A stretch of DNA of 64,000 bases from Lachnospiraceae bacterium (GTDB taxonomy: Bacteria > Bacillota > Clostridia > Lachnospirales > Lachnospiraceae): contig JAILOK010000056.1 in NCBI GenBank assembly GCA_024690825.1, positions 124,001 through 188,000 on the forward strand, read 5' to 3'. The notes below the pieces were generated by a model, which ran no database searches, was not told the DNA's origin, and worked only from the letters and a program-made list of their open reading frames with translations. The position numbers and the translations under genes were made by a program. Of the stretch, positions 37,627 to 45,700 are shown in pieces (positions within the stretch are counted from its first letter, which is position 1; every line of letters begins with the position of its first letter).

Positions 37627-37959
37627 TTATTCCCTGTCGGTTTCGTCCATCAGCTCTTCAAATTCCTGCTCGTCGAGGAATTCGTCAAAAGCGTCAATTA
37701 CCTTTTCGTAGGTTTCATCATCCTCTATATATATAAGTTCCGGTTCGTGGTCCATATCTTCAAGGTCTCCCTCAAGGCCATAGAACCATACATCCTGATC
37801 CTCATCATCGTCTGAACCTTCAAGACGCGGAGTCAGCGCGATGAAAGACCTGCCTTCCACTTCAAGCTTTGTGATATAGTCGCAGGTGACGGTGCTGCCG
37901 TCATCCAGATCCAGCTCTACCTCTATGAATCCCTCGTCTTCGTCTCTTTTTCTTATCAT
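37627..37959 (-). CDS. DUF1292 domain protein
   Basis: 110 residues, strongly acidic (Asp/Glu-rich C-terminus DEFLDEQEFEELMDETDRE). The DUF1292 core is visible: EVELDLDDGSTVTCDYITKL, then GRSFIALTP and YIEDDETYEKVIDAFDE. Family members (YrzB-like) are small cytosolic proteins of unknown function in Firmicutes. Here it leads a two-gene leftward operon with AIM24. Confidence 0.87.
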   Translation of the reverse strand: MIRKRDEDEGFIEVELDLDDGSTVTCDYITKLEVEGRSFIALTPRLEGSDDDEDQDVWFYGLEGDLEDMDHEPELIYIEDDETYEKVIDAFDEFLDEQEFEELMDETDRE

Positions 37960-38039
37960 GATAATGCTCCTTATTAAAAAAGACCTGATATCATCCTACC
38001 ACTAATCAACTCAAATGTATATGATGTTTTAGACCGTAA

Positions 38040-38068
38040 TTGCCGAAAAAGCATAAATGTGATAAAAT
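38040..38068 (+). promoter_or_regulatory. Promoter of the GH13-like/TraX/DUF5662 operon
   Basis: TTGCCG at 38040-38045, 17-nt spacer, TAAAAT at 38063-38068. It is 52 nt before the start codon. Confidence 0.7.
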
Positions 38069-38120
38069 ACCACGGAATGTGCGTTAATAGAAGTGGGGGA
38101 TAAAGGGGAATAAAATATAC

Positions 38121-39935
38121 ATGCTTAAGATAAAAACGGAAAAAGGAGACTGCTCAAAGCCCGGGATCACATATACCGGTGACATGATAAACATAGCGGT
38201 GGAAAACAGACAGGGACGGCCGATAGTGCTTGAACTCTTTTACAGGAACAGCCTTAAAAAGGCGGGTTCCGTCAAGTTTCCCGCAAATTCCGTTCTGGGT
38301 GATATGTATTCGGTAAAGATCACCGGCATTGATCCGAAGGAGTATGCATACAGGATAAAGTACGGCAATAATGAAACGGTGGATCCGTATGCTGCTGCCG
38401 TGACGGGAAACGAAAGATTCGGAAAAAGAAAGCTTTACGGTCTGTTTCCCGAAACCTTAAGTCCTGCCCTTAATAAAAGACCCGCATCACCCTGGAACGA
38501 ATCTGTTTTTTATCTTTTAAATGTCAGGGGCTTTACAAAGGACAATTCCTCGGGGGTTGATAATAAGGGCACGCTGAAAGGGCTTACCGAAAAGATCCCG
38601 TATCTTAAAAAGACCGGTGTCACGGCGGTCATCCTCCAGCCTGTCTATGATTTTGATGAAACCATGGAACCCGGTATATCCGGCGAAAAAAGGCTGAATT
38701 TCTGGGGCTATGCAAAGGGCAATTATTTTGCGGTAAAGCCTGCGTATTGCAGCGGTGATCCCGCAAAGGAATTCTTTGAAACGGTGGAAACCTTTCATGC
38801 CGCAAAGATCGAAGTCATCATGCAGTTCTATTTTCCGGATGATGTTCCGGAATCCTGTATCACATCCTGCATCAGACACTGGGTATCAACCTACGGGATT
38901 GACGGTGTACAGCTGCTCGGAAGCAGCCTGCCGCTCCGCAATGTATTCACGGATCCCCTGCTTAAGACGACCAAGATACTCGTGACCGATCCGGATATGG
39001 ACCGTATATACGGAAATACTGTCCCCGACAGGAAAAATGCCGGGGCGATGCTTGACAGCTTCATGTATGACTGCAGAAAATATCTTAAGGGCGACGAGGA
39101 TATGCTGTCGGCATTTTCCATGCATATACTGAACAATCCGGAAAAATGCGCTGCTGTAAATTACATCACAAATTATTACGGATTTACCTTAAACGACCTC
39201 GTATCCTACGACAGAAAGCACAACGAGGCTAACGGGGAAGATAATAAGGACGGCGGGGATTATAACTACAGCTGGAACTGCGGCGCCGAAGGGAAGAGCA
39301 GGAAGAAAGCCATATATCTCTTAAGGCGTAAACAGATAAGGAATGCTCTTGTTTTCATGTTCCTGTCGCAGGGAACGCCGATGCTCCGGGCCGGAGATGA
39401 GTTCCTAAATTCGCAGAACGGAAACAACAACGCCTATTGTCAGGATAATAAAACCTCATATCTTAACTGGAACGATCTTGAAAAGAATAAGGACATATAT
39501 GATTTTGTGAAGCGCCTCATAGCCTTCAGGATGAAGCATCCCGTGTTCAGGAGCGCAGTCAGAAAAAAGATGATGGATTACATCTCCTGCGGATATCCGG
39601 ATGTTTCCTTCCACGGAGAGCAGGCATGGCATGCCGATTTTGCCAATTACAACAGACATTTTGCGGTGATGTACTGCGGCGCCTATGAAAAGGACGGCAA
39701 AGGCGGCAGGGATGACGACTTTTTTGTGATATATAACATGCACTGGATGAATCACAGATTTCATCCGCCCAAGGCGCCCAAAGGCAAGGAATGGAAGATA
39801 GTGATGTCAACGGACGAAGGCTTTTTTGATAAACCCGAAAGCGTTGACCAGGGAGAAGTGATGGTACAGCAGAGGAGCATATTGATACTTCAGACTGTTC
39901 CTCTTCCCGCGCCAAAGGAGAAAAAGACAAAGTGA
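38121..39935 (+). CDS. GH13 (isoamylase/GlgX-like) pseudoenzyme
   Basis: 604 residues with the layout of a GlgX or isoamylase-type GH13 protein: an N-terminal beta domain (about 1-110), barrel (LTEKIPYLKKTGVTAVILQP) and a C-terminal sheet domain. The nearby DLVSYDRKHNEANGEDNKDG and LSQGTPMLRAGDEF are well conserved. All catalytic positions are replaced. Region I V-I-M-D becomes V-I-M-Gln235, with Pro-Asp for the Asn-His. Region II R-F-D becomes Gln264-Leu-Leu266, so the nucleophile Asp is Leu. Region IV His-Asp becomes Tyr352-Tyr353. No acid Glu is evident in region III. Hydrolysis is therefore very unlikely; glucan binding or regulation is plausible. TraX is coupled downstream. Confidence 0.82.
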   Translation: MLKIKTEKGDCSKPGITYTGDMINIAVENRQGRPIVLELFYRNSLKKAGSVKFPANSVLGDMYSVKITGIDPKEYAYRIKYGNNETVDPYAAAVTGNERFGKRKLYGLFPETLSPALNKRPASPWNESVFYLLNVRGFTKDNSSGVDNKGTLKGLTEKIPYLKKTGVTAVILQPVYDFDETMEPGISGEKRLNFWGYAKGNYFAVKPAYCSGDPAKEFFETVETFHAAKIEVIMQFYFPDDVPESCITSCIRHWVSTYGIDGVQLLGSSLPLRNVFTDPLLKTTKILVTDPDMDRIYGNTVPDRKNAGAMLDSFMYDCRKYLKGDEDMLSAFSMHILNNPEKCAAVNYITNYYGFTLNDLVSYDRKHNEANGEDNKDGGDYNYSWNCGAEGKSRKKAIYLLRRKQIRNALVFMFLSQGTPMLRAGDEFLNSQNGNNNAYCQDNKTSYLNWNDLEKNKDIYDFVKRLIAFRMKHPVFRSAVRKKMMDYISCGYPDVSFHGEQAWHADFANYNRHFAVMYCGAYEKDGKGGRDDDFFVIYNMHWMNHRFHPPKAPKGKEWKIVMSTDEGFFDKPESVDQGEVMVQQRSILILQTVPLPAPKEKKTK

Positions 39936-40585
39936 CAACCTTTTCCCTGAAGTTTCTGGCGCTCGTTTCCATGGTCATCGACCATACGGGACATGTGTTT
40001 TTTCCGCAATACAGATGGATGAGATATGTCGGGAGACTGGCATTTCCCATCTATTGTTTTCTGATAGTCGAAGGGTATGTACATACTAAAGATGTAAAAA
40101 AGTATCTGACCCGTTTAGGGATATTTGCCGTCATTTCGGAATTTCCCTTTGATCTGGCACTTGAGGGTGCTTTCTTTTATCCGGAGGGGCAGAATGTTTT
40201 TTTTACTCTGTTTTTGGGACTGCTGGCGATCATACTGATTGACAGATTTGTTCATCATACATGGCTTCAGCTTGTAATTGTTGCGGCGCTCGGACTTTTG
40301 GGACAGCTTATGCATACGGACTACAGATATATCGGCGTATGTCTCATAGTTGTTTTTTATCTCTACAGGGACAGGCTCCCGTTTAAGTATGCCGGTGCGG
40401 CTAATGCAATAATTCCTTTTTCAAGCCGGATCGAATTCATGGCATGCTTTTCGCTGCTTCCGATCTCTCTTTATAACGGAAAGCCCGGAAGATTTAAGTG
40501 GAAATACTTTTTTTACATAGCCTACCCGGCGCATCTTATGGTACTTGCAGTGATTAGAAGGACGATTTACGGATCATGGATATAG
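39932..40585 (+). CDS. TraX family membrane protein
   Basis: 217 residues with about seven membrane helices. TraX signature: FSLKFLALVSMVIDHTGHVF, then MRYVGRLAFPIYCFLIVEGY and ISEFPFDLAL. F-plasmid TraX acetylates pilin, and the family belongs to the acyltransferase-3 superfamily, but chromosomal homologues in Firmicutes are not tied to conjugation. The GTG start at 39932 overlaps the GH13-like stop, and the next gene's ATG overlaps its end by 10 bp. Substrate unknown; acyl transfer to a surface glycan would fit the neighbourhood. Confidence 0.85.
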   Translation: MTTFSLKFLALVSMVIDHTGHVFFPQYRWMRYVGRLAFPIYCFLIVEGYVHTKDVKKYLTRLGIFAVISEFPFDLALEGAFFYPEGQNVFFTLFLGLLAIILIDRFVHHTWLQLVIVAALGLLGQLMHTDYRYIGVCLIVVFYLYRDRLPFKYAGAANAIIPFSSRIEFMACFSLLPISLYNGKPGRFKWKYFFYIAYPAHLMVLAVIRRTIYGSWI

Positions 40586-41127
40586 CAGGACATTTTAAAA
40601 CTATCGGAGAACACAGAGCGGAAGTCCGGCGCGGATGTTTTGCGGTGGGCCTTTATTTTCAGGGTCTTACGCATGATTTGAGCAAGTACTCGCCGGTTGA
40701 ATTCATCGAAGGCTGCAGGTATTACCAGGGCTACAGGAGTCCGAACAATGCCGAGAGAGAGGACAAGGGTTACTCAGAGAGCTGGATGCACCACAAGGGC
40801 AGGAACAGGCATCACTACGAATACTGGATCGATTACACTGCCGAGGCTGCGGAAAAGGATAATAAAAAAGGCGGGATGGTCCCGGTGAAGATGCCCAAAA
40901 AGTATCTCGTGGAGATGTTCATGGACAGGCTGGCCGCAAGCCGGGTATATAACAAGGGAAAATTTACCGATGACATGCCGCTTAAATATTTTGAAAAATC
41001 CATGGACCGCATCATGATGCATCCCGACACAAAAAAAGATCTTCACCTGCTTTTGAAGATGTATGCAAGATTCGGAGAAAAGGTAACATTTAAATATATA
41101 AGGGACAGATATCTCAAGGAAAAATAA
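40576..41127 (+). CDS. DUF5662 family protein
   Basis: 183 residues, soluble and rich in His, Tyr and Arg. It has the family core GLTHDLSKYSPVEFIEG, WMHHKGRNRHHYEYW and VEMFMDRLAASRVY. The His-Asp and His-His clusters suggest a metal site like that of HD-domain proteins. No activity is established. Its start lies inside the traX 3' end, so it is the third member of a tightly coupled operon. trpS follows after 25 bp. Confidence 0.85.
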   Translation: MDIAGHFKTIGEHRAEVRRGCFAVGLYFQGLTHDLSKYSPVEFIEGCRYYQGYRSPNNAEREDKGYSESWMHHKGRNRHHYEYWIDYTAEAAEKDNKKGGMVPVKMPKKYLVEMFMDRLAASRVYNKGKFTDDMPLKYFEKSMDRIMMHPDTKKDLHLLLKMYARFGEKVTFKYIRDRYLKEK

Positions 41128-41152
41128 TTAAAGCCCCGGAGGAGATTTTATT

Positions 41153-42157
41153 ATGGAAGAAGTAAAAAAGAAACGAATGCTTTCAGGCATACAGCCGAGC
41201 GGTGACCTGCACCTGGGTAATTACCTGGGGGCCATCGTAAACTGGGCCGAGAGGGTCGAAGATTACGAGTGCTTTTATTTCATGGCAGATCTTCATACCA
41301 TCACCGTAAGACAGGATCCGGCCGAACTTCGGCGGAGGTCCTTAAACCAGCTGGCACAGTACATAGCCTGCGGACTCGATCCCGAAAAGAATGTTCTTTT
41401 CCTGCAGTCGATGGTGCCGGCTCACTCGCAGCTTGCATGGGTCCTTAACTGCTACACCATGTTCGGTGAACTGCAGAGGATGACCCAGTTCAAGGAAAAA
41501 TCCGAAAAGCACAAGGATAATATTAACGCGGGTCTTTTCACCTATCCGGTTCTGATGGCGGCAGATATACTTCTTTACCAGGCCGATTACGTTCCTGTGG
41601 GTGAGGATCAGAAGCAGCATATCGAGATCACAAGAGATATCGCAGAGCGCTTCAACGGCATCTACGGAGATGTTTTTAAGGTTCCGGAACCGCTGATCGC
41701 AAAAACGGGAGCCAGGATATACGGTCTGACTACGCCGGAGGACAAGATGTCAAAATCAATTCCTGACGGCTGTGTTTTTCTGATGGATGAACCTGATGTG
41801 ATAAGGCGGAAATTCAAGAGAGCCGTGACCGACTCCGATACCGGAAGGTGCGTTTATTTTGATCCCGAAAATAAACCCGGTGTGGCAAATCTCATGAACA
41901 TCTATGCGACTCTCACCGGAAAAACATATGATGAGATCGAAAAAATATTTGACGGCAAAGGCTATGGTGATTTCAAACCCGCCGTTGCCGAAGCGGTCGT
42001 GGAAAAACTCACGCCGATACGCGAGGAGGCTGCAAGGCTCATCAAAGACAAGGCTTATCTTTCGGATATTTACAAGCAGGGAGCCGAAAGAGCGGCTTAT
42101 GTTGCAAACAGGACGCTTTCGAAAGTATACAAAAAGGTCGGTTTTTTACAGATCTGA
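41153..42157 (+). CDS. trpS: Tryptophanyl-tRNA synthetase
   Basis: 334 residues, the usual length. Class I motifs: GIQPSGDLHLGNYLGAIVNW (HIGH region) near the N-terminus and EDKMSKSIPDG (KMSKS) at about 200. YFMADLHTIT lies between. It charges tRNA-Trp in the cytosol. GGAGGAG precedes the ATG. No T-box leader is visible in the 25-bp gap, so any tryptophan control would have to act further upstream. Confidence 0.97.
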   Translation: MEEVKKKRMLSGIQPSGDLHLGNYLGAIVNWAERVEDYECFYFMADLHTITVRQDPAELRRRSLNQLAQYIACGLDPEKNVLFLQSMVPAHSQLAWVLNCYTMFGELQRMTQFKEKSEKHKDNINAGLFTYPVLMAADILLYQADYVPVGEDQKQHIEITRDIAERFNGIYGDVFKVPEPLIAKTGARIYGLTTPEDKMSKSIPDGCVFLMDEPDVIRRKFKRAVTDSDTGRCVYFDPENKPGVANLMNIYATLTGKTYDEIEKIFDGKGYGDFKPAVAEAVVEKLTPIREEAARLIKDKAYLSDIYKQGAERAAYVANRTLSKVYKKVGFLQI

Positions 42158-42170
42158 CGGAGGTATGGAC

Positions 42171-42677
42171 ATGAACAAGGAAAAGACAGCGGAAGAGGTT
42201 TTGAATGTATTGAAGATGCAGGAGGAGATCCTTCAGTTTACGCATTTTACGAATCAGGATGCCTGGGAACTGGGAAAACTCATGGTGGATGAGGCAAGAA
42301 AAAGAGAACTGGCAGTCGGCATCCTCATCAGGCGGGCAAACGGTCTTACGGTATTTTCCCATATGATGGACGGGACCACCATCGACAACAGGGAGTGGCT
42401 GGAAAGAAAGTTCAATACGGTCTTAAGGACCGAAGTCAGCACTCTTGAATTCTATATGTATCTTCAGAATTCCGGAAATACCATGGAGACCAAGTTCATG
42501 GATGAGATGAAGTACGCCTGCGTCGGAGGAGGTTTCCCGGTAAAGGTGGAGGATGCCGGACTTGTGGGTGCGGTATGCGTATCGGGCCTTAACCATGTGG
42601 CGGATCATGATTTTATAATCAAGTGTCTTTCAAGATATCTTCATATGGATGAAGTGCCGAGATTAAAGAAGATCTGA
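42171..42677 (+). CDS. UPF0303/GlcG-HbpS family protein
   Basis: 168 residues. It has the family features AWELGKLMVDEARKRELAV, then GLTVFSHMMDGTTIDNREW and the C-terminal GAVCVSGLNHVADHDFIIK. Members resemble the GlcG/HbpS fold and are sometimes named heme-degrading domain proteins; the biochemical role of this subgroup is unsettled. The ATG at 42171 has GGAGG at 42159-42163; the ATG at 42165 is too close to it. It lies 13 bp after trpS. Confidence 0.85.
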   Translation: MNKEKTAEEVLNVLKMQEEILQFTHFTNQDAWELGKLMVDEARKRELAVGILIRRANGLTVFSHMMDGTTIDNREWLERKFNTVLRTEVSTLEFYMYLQNSGNTMETKFMDEMKYACVGGGFPVKVEDAGLVGAVCVSGLNHVADHDFIIKCLSRYLHMDEVPRLKKI

Positions 42678-42681
42678 CCGT

Positions 42682-42728
42682 AACAGTGTTGGAGGCAAAA
42701 GTCTTTTTGTCCCCGGCACTGTTTTTGT
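42682..42728 (+). terminator. Probable terminator after UPF0303 gene
   Basis: AACAGTG (42682-42688) pairs with CACTGTT (42717-42723), followed by a T-run. The long interior (28 nt) can also form smaller pairs. Confidence 0.6.
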
Positions 42729-42767
42729 TTAGACAAGACATACATTTATCAACAGGAGGATAAGAAA

Positions 42768-45700
42768 GTGAAAAACAGGAAAAGGATGCTCTACAAAAAG
42801 AGACTTGCGATGCTGCTGGCAGTTATTTTGACGATCACGGGCGTAATGCCGGTAAGTGCCGCTGAACCCGTGGATGTGCCGGTAAGCGCCAACGAGGCCG
42901 CAGCCGGTGAGAGTACAGAGATCACGCCGGAAACTGCTTCATCGGAAGATGCTCCTGCGCCGGAAGATGCGGCAGAAGAGGTGCCAAGTGAAAACGGGAC
43001 TGCCCCTGAAGATGTAACCGTATCCGGAGACGAGGCTGCTCCGGAGGACGGGACTGTCTCCGAAAATGAAGCCGGCGGAGATGACGGATCCGTCAGCGAA
43101 AATGTCAGCGGCGACAGCGTAAGCCCTGATTCGATAAGTGAAGATAACGCTGGAAGTGCGGAGGATGAACCCGCGGATGTTACCATCATGTATTATATTG
43201 TGGGTTCCGACCTCGAAAGGAGAAACGCAGAGGCAACAAAGGATATCATGGAGATCATGACCGGTATGCTCTGGGCCGAAAGAAGCGGAGTCAATTCAAA
43301 GGTCAATGTGATCGCCGAGACCGGAGGCGTTTCCTTTAAAGCGGATGAAGGTGAAAGCGCAGATCAGAAGAAAAAAGCGTATGAAAGCATGTTGATCGAA
43401 CTGAGATCCAGGATAAGCGAAAGTGAAGACGATGTCCGGAGCTACGATACAATTAAAGAAGCCGGCGGTATATCCTGGGATAAAAACCAGCGATGGGTTA
43501 TTTCCGGAACCAGTATCAAACCGGCGAAAAATGATACAGGAATGAACAGAGACAGGGTGATGTCTCACTATAAATCCACAGGCGGCGACACGGGAGCAAA
43601 TGTTCCCGAGCTTGAGGATTTTATCGAAACAACAGCAAAAGAGTATCCGGCCAAAAACTACATGCTCGTTCTCTGGGATCACGGCGGAGGACCCGCGGAC
43701 GGTTATGCCGGTGATGAAAGAGCCGACAGCAAGGATAACGGCTATATAACTTCAGAGCAGCTTTCAAAGTCACTGTCTGCCGCTTCACTTGCGATAAGGC
43801 GGAGCGGACAGGATGAAGAGGGTAATACGCGGGAGTCAGGTGCGGTTTCGGTAAACGCCGGCTTTGAAAAGTATGCCTTCCTGGGCTTTGACGCCTGCCT
43901 GATGGGAAATCTTGAAACAGCCATGGCTGTAACTCCCTATGCGGATTACCTCTTCGGTTCAGAGGATCTTGAATCCGGTACCGGATGGGATCACAGGGGA
44001 TATGTGAAGGAAATGCTGGAAGCTTCCCCGGATGAATATAAAAAGGCAAATATTGGGGAAACGACAAAAAAGATAGGAAAACAGATGGCAGAGGATACGA
44101 TGGTCTGGTATGAACTGAGGGACGATACCGATACCATCTCTATCATAAGCCTCAATGAGCTTCAGTTAAAGGATTTGGATCATAAAATTGGAGAACTGGC
44201 GTACGAGATCCGTCAAAAAATGCTTGCGGACGATAATGGGAGCTTTAAGTCTGCGAATTATGCAAAATTTCTTGAAGCTTTGCAGAGATCCATCCATTTT
44301 AACGGAGAAGAAAGCGGTATAGTGGATCTTTATTCACTGTGCGAGGAGGTAAAAAGAATAGCCGGTGTGGACGGCAATGTACGGAACGCGGCGAATGCTG
44401 TACAGAATGTTCTAAAAGATGGCGGTACGGGCAGTTTTTCATACTATGATCAAAATGGAACCAATCCCGGTCCCGTGATATATGAAAGCTACAATACGAA
44501 ATATCCTTTTGCAAAAAATGATGATCCCCGTTGTAATAAAGAAAAGCTTGGCGGAATTACCGTATACTTCCCGCATGACGGTTTCAGGATAAAGCTTGAT
44601 GACGGAACTTTTGCAGACAGCTTCAAGTATTATCTTGATATCTACTACAACGGAATCGGCTCAGGAAACATAGAAACTGATAACAAGCTCGGAGACGGCT
44701 ATAAGTCTCTTCTTGAGACCTTCTGTTCGATCCAGGTCATAGGTTCAGCCATGGAAGAGGCATTTGACAAGGACGATGAGGCAGCACAGAAGGGAATGAA
44801 GAGCGCTTTTGAGTCCATAAAAGGTGATTATAAACTGAGCGAAAACTCCATAGCCAAAAAAACCGGACAAAACATGACCGAAAACGAGGGACTCGTAAAA
44901 GGCCGAATATCCGCAAACGATCTGAACATGAAGACTATCATTTCGGATAATAATGTGCTTTATGTGTATGATGTGCCCTCGGCCAAAAAAGAAATGATAA
45001 ACAGGATAACCTCCCAGATGACCTTTACCGATGAGTCCGGAAAGACCCGCAGACTGGGATATCTGCCGGATATGAGCGGATCGGAAGCGCTTACAGACGG
45101 TTCATACAGATTCATACCACAAAACCGCGACAAAGCGGAATGGTTTTATATGGGAGATGTTCCGGCGTCCATTTACAGCGTGAAAAATCTTACAACAGAC
45201 GGTGATCCTGCCTTCTTTAACGCGCTCGATGACAATACTCCTGTTCTCGTACAGCTGGCCACTATAATAAGAAGGCCGCTCTATGATGAAGGTAATATCA
45301 AGAATGGCAAGTTTTCAGATGAGATTGCCATACTGGAAGCAGAGGTGGGGACTAACAGCCAGAATGTGGTCCCGAGAGGATATTACCAGCTGGATCTTGA
45401 GCAGAAGCAGCTTTTCGGCTTTATTACGTGGAGTGATGTCTCTGATGAAGCAGAATTCTGGGCAATGTCGGATCTGGGTGAATATATCGCAAATGATGTA
45501 TCCGACTTTAAGGAAGATGATTACAGTACCTACTACGGCGAGTCAATGAAAAAAGGCTCCGTATCAATAAACAGACAGAAACGCGTGGAGTATGACGGGG
45601 TACGGATAAACTATTTCATGCGTGATGTCTTTGGCGGAAAGTATTCGCTTGATCCGCTTTATGACGGTGAATCGGCAAGGGTTTCACTTTCGATAAACAG

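Noticed and set aside
39932-40585. TraX as evidence of a conjugative element
   Set aside because: No relaxase, type IV secretion, integrase or attachment repeats are nearby; chromosomal TraX homologues are common in Firmicutes.
41904-42677. Long frame that would extend the UPF0303 gene upstream by 89 codons
   Set aside because: It runs inside trpS in another frame; ATG 42171 has the proper ribosome-binding site and family N-terminus.
43621-44067. Minus-strand frame of 148 codons inside the C11 gene
   Set aside because: It is antisense to conserved C11 motifs and has no ribosome-binding site.
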